Part shown: positions 49,201-59,620 of the stretch, in pieces
Numbering within the stretch: the first letter of the stretch is position 1
Layout of the letters: every line of letters begins with the position of its first letter
Assembly: GCA_949126835.1 (NCBI GenBank)
Contig: CASBPS010000186.1
Coordinates: 988,701 to 1,052,700 of the forward strand
Length of the DNA stretch: 64,000 nucleotides
Source of the DNA: Anisus vortex
Taxonomy: Eukaryota; Mollusca; Gastropoda; Planorbidae
Direction: 5' to 3'
Notes under the pieces: model-generated
The model's database searches: none
Seen by the model: the letters and a program-made list of their open reading frames with translations, nothing else
Told to the model about the DNA's origin: nothing
Program-made: the position numbers and the translations under genes

Positions 49201-50330
49201 GAAGAAATTGGGGAGTTTGAGTGGGTAGGAGAATGTGGGGAGTTTTTGTGTAGGAGAATGTGGGGAGTTTGTGTGGGTAGGAGAATGCTGGGAGTTTGTG
49301 TGTAGGAGAATGTGGGGAGTTTGTGTGTAGGAGAATGTGGGGAGTTTGTGTGTAGAAGAATGTCAGGAGTTTGTGTGTAGGAGAATGCGGGGAGTTTGTG
49401 TGTAGGAGAATGTGGGGAGTTTGTGTGGGTAGGAGAATGCGGAGAGTTTGTGTGTAGAAGAATGTGTGGAGTTTGTGTGGGTAGGAGAATGCGGGGAGTT
49501 TGTGTGTAGGAGAATGTGGGGAGTTTGTATGTAGGAGAATGTGGGGAGTTTGTGTGTAGGAGAATGTGGGGAGTTTGTATGTAGGAGAATGTGGGGGGTT
49601 TGTGTTGTTAGGAGAATGTGGGGAGCTTGTGTGTAGGAGAATGCGGGGAGTTTGTGTGTAGGAGAATGTGGGGAGTTTGTGTGTAGGAGAATGTGGGGAG
49701 TTTGTGTGGGTAGGAGAATGTGTGGAGTTTGTGTTGTTAGGAGAATGTGTGAAGTTTGTGTTGTTAGGAGAATGTGTGGAGTTTGTGTGGGTAGGAGAAT
49801 GTGGGGAGTTGTTGTGGGTAGGAGAATGTTGGTAGTTTGTGTGTAGGAGAATGCGGGGAGTTTGTGTGTAGGAGAATGTTGGGAGTTTGTGTGGGTAGGA
49901 GAATGCGGGGAGTTTGTGTGGGTAGGAGAATGCGGGGGGTTTGTGTTTAGTAAAATGTGGGGAATTTGTGTGGGTAGGAGAATGTGGGGAGTTTGTGTGT
50001 AGGAGAATGTGGGGAGTTTGTGTGTAGGAGAATGTGGGGAGTGTGTGTGTAGGAGAATGTAGGGGGTTTGTGTGTAGGAGAATGTGGGGAGTTTGTGTGT
50101 AGGAGAATGTGGGGAGTTTGTGTGTAGGAGAATGCGGGGAGTTTGTGTGTAGGAGAATGTGGGGAGTTTATGTGGGTAGGAGAATGCGGGGAGTTTGTGT
50201 TTTTAGTAGAATGTGTCGAGTTTGTGTGCGTAGGAAAATTTGGGAAGTTTGTGTGAGTAGGAGAATGTGGGGAGTTTTTGTGTTGGAGAATGTGGGGAGT
50301 TTGTGTGGGTAGGAGAATTCTGGGAGTTTG
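46241..50330 (+). repeat. Array segment related to 29-36.6 kb
   Basis: 47401 and 47654 match 33065 and 33318 (offset 14,336). 48789 matches 36323 (12,466), and 46504 matches 29334. The segment re-orders the same blocks as 26-37 kb. A 28-bp unit with GCGAGGGAG near 48,292 is private to it. No gene is seen. Confidence 0.78.
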
Positions 50331-53300
50331 TGTGTAGGAGAATGTTGGGCGTTTGTGTGTAGGAGAATGTGGGGAGTTTGTGTGTAGAAGAATGTCAGGA
50401 GTTTGTGTGTAGGAGAAAGCGGGGAGTTTGTGTGTAGGAGAATGTGGGGAGTTTGTGTGGGTAGGTGAATGCGGGGAGTTTGTGTGTAGGAGAATGCGGG
50501 GAGTTTGTGTGGGTAGGAGAATGCAGGGAGATTGTGTGTAGAAGAATGTGTGGAGTTTGTGTGGTAGGAGAATGCGGGGAGTTTGTGTTGTTAGGAGAAT
50601 GTGTGGAGTTTGTGTGGGTAGGAGAATGTGGAGAGTTTGTGTGGGTAGGATAATGTGGGGAGTGTGTATGGGTAGGAGAATGTGGGGAGTTTGTGTAGGT
50701 AGGAGAATGCGGGGAGTTTGTGTTATTAGGAGAATGTGTGGAGTATGTGTGGGTAGGAGAATGTGGGGAGTTTGTGTGGGTAGGAGAATGCGGGGAGTTG
50801 GTGTGTAGGAGAATGTGTGGAGTTTGTGTGGGTAGGAGAATGCGGGGAGTTTGTGTTATTAGGAGAATGTGTGGAGTATGTGTGGGTAGGAGAATGTGGG
50901 GAGTTTGTGTGGGTAGGAGAATGCGGGGAGTTGGTGTGTAGGAGAATGTGGGGAGTTTGTGTGGGTAGGAGAATGCGGGGAGTTTGAGTGTAGAAGAATG
51001 TAGAGAGTTTGTGTATAGGAGAATGCGGGGAGCTTGTGTGTAGGAGAATGTGGGGAGTTTGTGTGGGTAGGAGAATGCGGGGAGTTTGTGTGTAGGAGAA
51101 TGCGGCAAGTTTGTGAGGATAGGAGAATGCGGGGAGTTTGTGTGGGTAGGAGAATGCAGGGAGTTTGTGTGTAGGAGAATGTGGGGAGTTTGTATGTAGG
51201 AGAATGTGGGGAGTTTGTGTGTAGGAGAATGTGGGGAGTTTGTGTGTAGGGGAATGTGGGGAGTTTGTGTTGTTAGGAGAATGTGGGGAGCTTGTGTGTA
51301 GGAGAATGCGGGGAGTTTGTGTGTAGGAGAATGTGGGAGTTTGTGTGGGTAGGAGAATGCGGGGAGTTTGTGTTTTTAGGAGAATGTGTGGAGTTTGTGT
51401 GGGTAGGAGAATGTGGGAAGTTTGTGTGGGTAGGAGAATGTGAGAAGTTTGTGTTGTTAGGAGAATGTGTGGAGCTTGTGTTGTTAGGAGAATGTGTGAA
51501 GTTTGTGTTGTTTGGAGAATGTGTGGAGTTTGTGTGGGTAGGAGATTGTGGGGAGTTTTTGTGTGTAGGAGAATGCGGGGAGTTTGTGTATAGGAGAATG
51601 TGGGGAGTTTGTGTGGGTAGGAGAATGCTGGGAGTTTGTGTGTAGGAGAATGTGGGGAGTTTGTGTGTAGGAGAATGTGGGGAGTTTGTGTGTAGAAGAA
51701 ATTTGGGAGTTTGTGCGGGTAGGAAAATGCGGGGAGTTTGTGTGTAGGAGAATGTGGGGAGTTTGTGTGTAGAAGAATGTCAGGAGTTTGTGTGTAGGAG
51801 AATTTGGGAAGTTTGAGAGGGTAGGAGAATGTGGGGAGTTTTTGTGTAGGAGAATGTGGGGAGTTTGTGTGGGTAGGAGAATGCTGGGAGTTTGTGTGTA
51901 GGAGAATGTGGGGAGTTTGTTTGTAGGAGAATGTGGGGAGTTTGTGTGTAGAAGAATGTCAGGAGTTTGTGTGTAGGAGAATGCGGGGAGTTTGTGTGTA
52001 GGAGAATGTGGGGAGTTTGTGTGGGTAGGAGAATGCGGGGAGTTTGTGTGTAGAAGAATGTGTGGAGTTTGTGTGGGTAGGAGAATGCGGGGAGTTTGTG
52101 TGTAGGAGAATGTGGGGAGTTTGTGTGTAGGAGAATGTTGGGCGTTTGTGTGTAGGAGAATGTGGGGAGTTTGTGTGTAGAAGAATGTCAGGAGTTTGTG
52201 TGTAGGAGAAAGCGGGGAGTTTGTGTGTAGGAGAATGTGGGGAGTTTGTGTGGGTAGGTGAATGCGGGGAGTTTGTGTGTAGGAGAATGCGGGGAGTTTG
52301 TGTGGGTAGGAGAATGCGGGGAGATTGTGTGTAGAAGAATGTGTGGAGTTTGTGTGGTAGGAGAATGCGGGGAGTTTGTGTTGTTAGGAGAATGTGTGGA
52401 GTTTGTGTGGGTAGGAGAATGTGGAGAGTTTGTGTGGGTAGGATAATGTGGGGAGTGTGTATGGGTAGGAGAATGTGGGGAGTTTGTGTAGGTAGGAGAA
52501 TGCGGGGAGTTTGTGTTATTAGGAGAATGTGTGGAGTATGTGTGGGTAGGAGAATGTGGGGAGTTTGTGTGGGTAGGAGAATGCGGGGAGTTGGTGTGTA
52601 GGAGAATGTGTGGAGTTTGTGTGGGTAGGAGAATGCGGGGAGTTTGTGTTATTAGGAGAATGTGTGGAGTATGTGTGGGTAGGAGAATGTGGGGAGTTTG
52701 TGTGGGTAGGAGAATGCGGGGAGTTGGTGTGTAGGAGAATGTGGGGAGTTTGTGTGGGTAGGAGAATGCGGGGAGTTTGAGTGTAGAAGAATGTAGAGAG
52801 TTTGTGTATAGGAGAATGCGGGGAGCTTGTGTGTAGGAGAATGTGGGGAGTTTGTGTGGGTAGGAGAATGCGGGGAGTTTGTGTGTAGGAGAATGCGGCA
52901 AGTTTGTGAGGATAGGAGAATGCGGGGAGTTTGTGTGGGTAGGAGAATGCAGGGAGTTTGTGTGTAGGAGAATGTGGGGAGTTTGTATGTAGGAGAATGT
53001 GGGGAGTTTGTGTGTAGGAGAATGTGGGGAGTTTGTGTGTAGGGGAATGTGGGGAGTTTGTGTTGTTAGGAGAATGTGGGGAGCTTGTGTGTAGGAGAAT
53101 GCGGGGAGTTTGTGTGTAGGAGAATGTGGGAGTTTGTGTGGGTAGGAGAATGCGGGGAGTTTGTGTTTTTAGGAGAATGTGTGGAGTTTGTGTGGGTAGG
53201 AGAATGTGGGAAGTTTGTGTGGGTAGGAGAATGTGAGAAGTTTGTGTTGTTAGGAGAATGTGTGGAGCTTGTGTTGTTAGGAGAATGTGTGAAGTTTGTG

Positions 53301-53920
53301 TTGTTTGGAGAATGTGTGGAGTTTGTGTGGGTAGGAGATTGTGGGGAGTTTTTGTGTGTAGGAGAATGCGGGGAGTTTGTGTATAGGAGAATGTGTGGAG
53401 TTTGTGTGGGTAGGAGAATGCTGGGAGTTTGTGTGTAGGAGAATGTGGGGAGTTTGTGTGTAGGAGAATGTGGGGAGTTTGTGTGTAGAAGAAATTTGGG
53501 AGTTTGTGCGGGTAGGAAAATGCGGGGAGTTTGTGTGTAGGAGAATGTGGGGAGTTTGTGTGTAGAAGAATGTCAGGAGTTTGTGTGTAGGAGAATTTGG
53601 GAAGTTTGAGTGGGTAGGAGAATGTGGGGAGTTTTTGTGTAGGAGAATGTGGGGAGTTTGTGTGGGTAGGAGAATGCTGGGAGTTTGTGTGTAGGAGAAT
53701 GTGGGGAGTTTGTTTGTAGGAGAATGTGGGGAGTTTGTGTGTAGAAGAATGTCAGTAGTTTGTGTGTAGGAGAATGCGGGGAGTTTGTGTGTAGGAGAAT
53801 GTGGGGAGTTTGTGTGGGTAGGAGAATGCGGGGAGTTTGTGTGTAGAAGAATGTGTGGAGTTTGTGTGGGTAGGAGAATGCGGGGAGTTTGTGTGTAGGA
53901 GAATGTGGGGAGTTTGTGTG
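50331..53920 (+). repeat. 1,793-bp tandem pair
   Basis: About 50.33-52.12 kb and 52.13-53.92 kb are near-identical at a constant 1,793-bp shift (TTGGGCG at 50345/52138; 50465/52258; 51283/53076). The long minus-strand open frames at 50395-51108 and 52188-52901 are simply the same sequence seen twice. Confidence 0.9.
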
Positions 53921-56900
53921 TAGGAGAATTTGGGGAGTTTGTGTGTAGGAGAATGTGGGGAGTTTGTGTGTAGGAGAATGTGGGGAGTTTGTGTGTAGGA
54001 GTATGCGGGGAGTTTGTGTGTAGGAGAATGTGGGGAGTTTGTGTGGGTAGGAGAATGTGGGGAGTTTGTGTTTTTAGGAGAATGTGTGGAGTTTGTGTGG
54101 GTAGGAGAATGTGGGAAGTTTGTGTGGGTAGAAGAATGTGGGAAGTTTGTGTTGTTAGGAGTATGTGATGAGTATGTGTGGGTAGGAGAATGTGGGGAGT
54201 TTGTGTGGGTAGGAGAATGCGGGGAGTTTGTGTGTAGGAGAATGCGGCGAGTTTGTGAGGATAGGAGAATGCGGGGAGTTTGTGTGGGTAGGAGAATGCG
54301 GGGAGTTTGTGTGTAGGAGAATGTGTGGAGTTTGTGTGTAGGAGAATGTGGGGCGTTTTTATGTAGGAGAATGTGGGGAGTTTGTGTGTAGGAGAATGTG
54401 GGGAGTTTGTGTGTAGGAGAATGTGGGGAGTTTGTGTTGTTAGGAGAATGTGGGGAGTTTGTGTGTAGGAGAATGCGGGGAGTTTGTGTGTAGGAGAATG
54501 CGGCGAGTTTGTGTGGATGAGAGAATGCGGGGAGTTTGTTCGGGTAGGAGAATGCAGGGAGTTTGTGTGTAGGAGAATGTGTGAAGTTTGTGTTGTTTGG
54601 AGAATGTGTGGAGTTTGTGTGGGTAGGAGATTGTGGGGAGTTTTTGTGTGTAGGAGAATGCGGGGAGTTTGTGTATAGGAGAATGTGGGGAGTTTGTGTG
54701 GGTAGGAGAATGCTGGGAGTTTGTGTGTAGGAGAATGTGGGGAGTTTGTGTGTAGGAGAATGTGGGGAGTTTGTGTGTAGAAGAAATTTGGGAGTTTGTG
54801 CGGGTAGGAAAATGCGGGGAGTTTGTGTGTAGGAGAATGTGGGGAGTTTGTGTGTAGAAGAATGCAGGGAGTTTGTGTGTAGGAGAATGTGGGGAGTTTG
54901 TATGTAGGAGAATGTGGGGAGTTTGTGTGTAGGAGAATGTTGGGAGTTTGTGTGTAGGGGAATGTGGGGAGTTTGTGTTGTTAGGAGAATGTGGGGAGCT
55001 TGTGTGTAGGAGAATGCGGGGAGTTTGTGTGTAGGAGAATGTGGGAGTTTGTGTGGGTAGGAGAATGCGGGGAGTTTGTGTTTTTAGGAGAATGTGTGGA
55101 GTTTGTGTGGGTAGGAGAATGCGGGGAGTTGGTGTGTAGGAGAATGTGGGGATTTTGTGTGGGTAGGAGAATGCGGGGAGTTTGAGTGTAGAAGAATGTA
55201 GAGAGTTTGTGTATAGGAGAATGCGGGGAGCTTGTGTGTAGGAGAATGTGGGGAGTTTGTGTGGGTAGGAGAATGCGGGGAGTTTGTGTGTAGGAGAATG
55301 CGGCAAGTTTGTGAGGATAGGAGAATGCGGGGAGTTTGTGTGGGTAGGAGAATGCAGGGAGTTTGTGTGTAGGAGAATGTGGGGAGTTTGTATGTAGGAG
55401 AATGTGGGGAGTTTGTGTGTAGGAGAATGTGGGGAGTTTGTGTGTAGGGGAATGTGGGGAGTTTGTGTTGTTAGGAGAATGTGGGGAGCTTGTGTGTAGG
55501 AGAATGCGGGGAGTTTGTGTGTAGGAGAATGTGGGAGTTTGTGTGGGTAGGAGAATGCGGGGAGTTTGTGTTTTTAGGAGAATGTGTGGAGTTTGTGTGG
55601 GTAGGAGAATGTGGGAAGTTTGTGTGGGTAGGAGAATGTGAGAAGTTTGTGTTGTTAGGAGAATGTGTGGAGCTTGTGTTGTTAGGAGAATGTGTGAAGT
55701 TTGTGTTGTTTGGAGAATGTGTGGAGTTTGTGTGGGTAGGAGATTGTGGGGAGTTTTTGTGTGTAGGAGAATGCGGGGAGTTTGTGTATAGGAGAATGTG
55801 GGGAGTTTGTGTGGGTAGGAGAATGCTGGGAGTTTGTGTGTAGGAGAATGTGGGGAGTTTGTGTGTAGGAGAATGTGGGGAGTTTGTGTGTAGAAGAAAT
55901 TTGGGAGTTTGTGCGGGTAGGAAAATGCGGGGAGTTTGTGTGTAGGAGAATGTGGGGAGTTTGTGTGTAGAAGAATGTCAGGAGTTTGTGTGTAGGAGAA
56001 TTTGGGAAGTTTGAGTGGGTAGGAGAATGTGGGGAGTTTTTGTGTAGGAGAATGTGGGGAGTTTGTGTGGGTAGGAGAATGCTGGGAGTTTGTGTGTAGG
56101 AGAATGTGGGGAGTTTGTTTGTAGGAGAATGTGGGGAGTTTGTGTGTAGAAGAATGTCAGGAGTTTGTGTGTAGGAGAATGCGGGGAGTTTGTGTGTAGG
56201 AGAATGTGGGGAGTTTGTGTGGGTAGGAGAATGCGGGGAGTTTGTGTGAAGAAGAATGTGTGGAGTTTGTGTGGGTAGGAGAATGCGGGGAGTTTGTGTG
56301 TAGGAGAATGTGGGGAGTTTGTGTGTAGGAGAATTTGGGGAGTTTGTGTGTAGGAGAATGTGGGGAGTTTGTGTGTAGGAGAATGTGGGGAGTTTGTGTG
56401 TAGGAGTATGCGGGGAGTTTGTGTGTAGGAGAATGTGGGGAGTTTGTGTGGGTAGGAGAATGTGGGGATTTTGTGTTTTTAGGAGAATGTGTGGAGTTTG
56501 TGTGGGTAGGAGAATGTGGGAAGTTTGTGTGGGTAGAAGAATGTGGGAAGTTTGTGTTGTTAGGAGTATGTGATGAGTATGTGTGGGTAGGAGAATGTGG
56601 GGAGTTTGTGTGGGTAGGAGAATGCGGGGAGTTTGTGTGTAGGAGAATGCGGCGAGTTTGTGAGGATAGGAGAATGCGGGGAGTTTGTGTGGGTAGGAGA
56701 ATGCGGGGAGTTTGTGTGTAGGAGAATGTGGGGAGTTTGTGTGTAGAAGAATGTCAGGAGTTTGTGTGTAGGAGAATTTGGGAAGTTTGAGTGGGTAGGA
56801 GAATGTGGGGAGTTTTTGTGTAGGAGAATGTGGGGAGTTTGTGTGGGTAGGAGAATGCTGGGAGTTTGTGTGTAGGAGAATGTGGGGAGTTTGTTTGTAG

Positions 56901-58320
56901 GAGAATGTGGGGAGTTTGTGTGTAGAAGAATGTCAGGAGTTTGTGTGTAGGAGAATGCGGGGAGTTTGTGTGTAGGAGAATGTGGGGAGTTTGTGTGGGT
57001 AGGAGAATGCGGGGAGTTTGTGTGTAGAAGAATGTGTGGAGTTTGTGTGGGTAGGAGAATGCGGGGAGTTTGTGTGTAGGAGAATGTGGGGAGTTTGTGT
57101 GTAGGAGAATTTGGGGAGTTTGTGTGTAGGAGAATGTAGGGAGTTTGTGTGTAGGAGAATGTGGGGAGTTTGTGTGTAGGAGTATGCGGGGAGTTTGTGT
57201 GTAGGAGAATGTGGGGAGTTTGTGTGGGTAGGAGAATGTGGGGAGTTTGTGTTTTTAGGAGAATGTGTGGAGTTTGTGTGGGTAGGAGAATGTGGGAAGT
57301 TTGTGTGGGTAGAAGAATGTGGGAAGTTTGTGTTGTTAGGAGTATGTGATGAGTATGTGTGGGTAGGAGAATGTGGGGAGTTTGTGTGGGTAGGAGAATG
57401 CGGGGAGTTTGTGTGTAGGAGAATGCGGCGAGTTTGTGAGGATAGGAGAATGCGGGGAGTTTGTGTGGGTAGGAGAATGCGGGGAGTTTGTGTGTAGGAG
57501 AATGTGTGGAGTTTGTGTGTAGGAGAATGTGGGGCGTTTTTATGTAGGAGAATGTGGGGAGTTTGTGTGTAGGAGAATGTGGGGAGTTTGTGTGTAGGAG
57601 AATGTGGGGAGTTTGTGTTGTTAGGAGAATGTGGGGAGTTTGTGTGTAGGAGAATGCGGGGAGTTTGTGTGTAGGAGAATGCGGCGAGTTTGTGTGGATG
57701 AGAGAATGCGGGGAGTTTGTTCGGGTAGGAGAATGCAGGGAGTTTGTGTGTAGGAGAATGTGTGAAGTTTGTGTTGTTTGGAGAATGTGTGGAGTTTGTG
57801 TGGGTAGGAGATTGTGGGGAGTTTTTGTGTGTAGGAGAATGCGGGGAGTTTGTGTATAGGAGAATGTGGGGAGTTTGTGTGGGTAGGAGAATGCTGGGAG
57901 TTTGTGTGTAGGAGAATGTGGGGAGTTTGTGTGTAGGAGAATGTGGGGAGTTTGTGTGTAGAAGAAATTTGGGAGTTTGTGCGGGTAGGAAAATGCGGGG
58001 AGTTTGTGTGTAGGAGAATGTGGGGAGTTTGTGTGTAGAAGAATGCAGGGAGTTTGTGTGTAGGAGAATGTGGGGAGTTTGTATGTAGGAGAATGTGGGG
58101 AGTTTGTGTGTAGGAGAATGTTGGGAGTTTGTGTGTAGGGGAATGTGGGGAGTTTGTGTTGTTAGGAGAATGTGGGGAGCTTGTGTGTAGGAGAATGCGG
58201 GGAGTTTGTGTGTAGGAGAATGTGGGAGTTTGTGTGGGTAGGAGAATGCGGGGAGTTTGTGTTTTTAGGAGAATGTGGGGAGTTTGTGTGGGTAGGAGAA
58301 TGCAGGGAGTTTGTGTGTAG
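53921..58320 (+). repeat. Segment built from 776, 2,405 and 3,181-bp shifts
   Basis: 53980 recurs at 56385 (2,405) and 57161 (a further 776; total 3,181). CGGCAAG at 52896/55301 also gives 2,405, TTTGGGAAG at 56001/56777 gives 776, and 54484/57665 and 54991/58172 give 3,181. A GAGTATGTGATGAG unit marks the 53980-type copies. Confidence 0.88.
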
Positions 58321-58353
58321 AAGAATGTGTGGAGTTTGTGTGGGTAGGAGAAT

Positions 58354-58361
58354 GGGCGGGG
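58354..58361 (+). other. GGGCGGGG variant in a 29-bp unit, site 4
   Basis: Same 29-bp unit, pairing with site 1 at offset 56,400. Confidence 0.8.
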
Positions 58362-58470
58362 AGTTTGTGTTGTTAGGCGAATGTGGGTAGTTTGTGTGGG
58401 TAGGAGAATGTGGGGAGTTTGTGTGGGTAGGAGAATGTGGGAAGTGTGTATGGGTAGGAGAATGTGGGGA

Positions 58471-58503
58471 GTTTGTGTGGGTAGGAGTAGGAGAATTTGG
58501 GGA
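58471..58503 (+). repeat. 33-bp landmark unit, copy 5 (diverged)
   Basis: Carries GTAGGAGTAGGAGAATTTGG, so it has GAGAAT where copies 1-4 have GATAAT. It pairs with copy 3 at offset 56,400 and probably keeps the older state, since GAGAAT is the array consensus. Confidence 0.9.
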
Positions 58504-59620
58504 GTTTGTGTGGGTAGGAGAATGTGGGGAGTTTGTGTGTAGGAGAATGTGGGGAGTTTGTGTGTAGGAGAATGTGGAGAGTTTGTGTGGGTAGGAGAAT
58601 GCGGGGAGTTTGTGTTTTTAGGAGAATGTGTGGAGTTTGTGTGGGTAGGAGAAAGTGGGAAGTTTGTGTGGGTAGGAGAATGTGGGAAGTTTGTGTTGTT
58701 AGGATAATGTGTAGAGTTTGTGTGGGTAGGAGAATGTGGGAAGTTTGTGTTGTTAGGAGAATGTGTGGAGTATGTGTGGGTAGGAGAATGTGGGGAGTTT
58801 GTGTGGGTAGGAGAATCCGGGGAGTTTGTGTGTAGGAGAATGTGGGGAGTTTGTGTGGGTAGGAGAATGCGGGGAGTTTGTGTGTAGGAGAATGTGGGGA
58901 GTTTGTGTGGGTAGGAGAATGCGGGGAGTTTGTGTGTAGGAGAATGCGGCGAGTTTGTGTGTAGGAGAATGTGTGGAGTTTGTGTGTAGGAAAATGTGGA
59001 GAGTTTGTATGTAGGAGAATGTGGGGAGTTTGTGTGTAGGAGAATGTGGGGAGTTTGTGTGTAGGAGAATGTGGGGAGTTTGTGTTGTTAGGAGAATGTG
59101 GGGAGCTTGTGTGTAGGAGAATGCAGGGAGTTTGTGTGTAGGAGAATGTGGGGAGTTTGTGTGGGTAGGAGAAAGCGGGGAGTTTGTGTTTTTAGAAGAA
59201 TGTGTGGAGTTTGTATGGGTAGGAGAATGTGAGAAGTTTGTGTTGTTAGGAGAATGTGTGGAGTTTGTGTTGTTAGGAGAATGTGTGAAGTTTGTGTTGT
59301 TAGGAGAATGTGTGGAGTTTGTGTGGGTAGGAGAATGTGGGGAGTTTTTTTGGGTAGGAGAATGTTGGTAGTTTGTGTGTAGAAGAATGCGTGGAGTTTG
59401 TGTGTAGGAGAATGTTGGGAGTTTGTGTGGGTAGGAGAATGCGGGGAGTTTGTGTTTTTAGGAGAATGTGTGGAGTTTGTGTGGGTAAGAGAATGTGGGA
59501 AGTTTGTGTGGGTAGGAGAATGTGGGAAGTTTGTGTTGTTAGGAGAATGTGTGGAGTTTGTGTGGGTAGGAGAATGTGGGGAGTTTGTGTGGGTAGGAGA
59601 ATGCGGGGAGTTTGTTTGTA

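Larger units (their letters stand above)
58321..59620 (+). repeat. Return of the window-head block (offset 56,400)
   Basis: GGGCGGGG at 1954/58354, the 33-bp unit at 2071/58471, and 2124/58524 all share an offset of 56,400. Further on, 2997/59373 and 3022/59398 share 56,376. The change from the 53.9-58.3-kb type is abrupt, near 58.27-58.32 kb. Confidence 0.85.
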
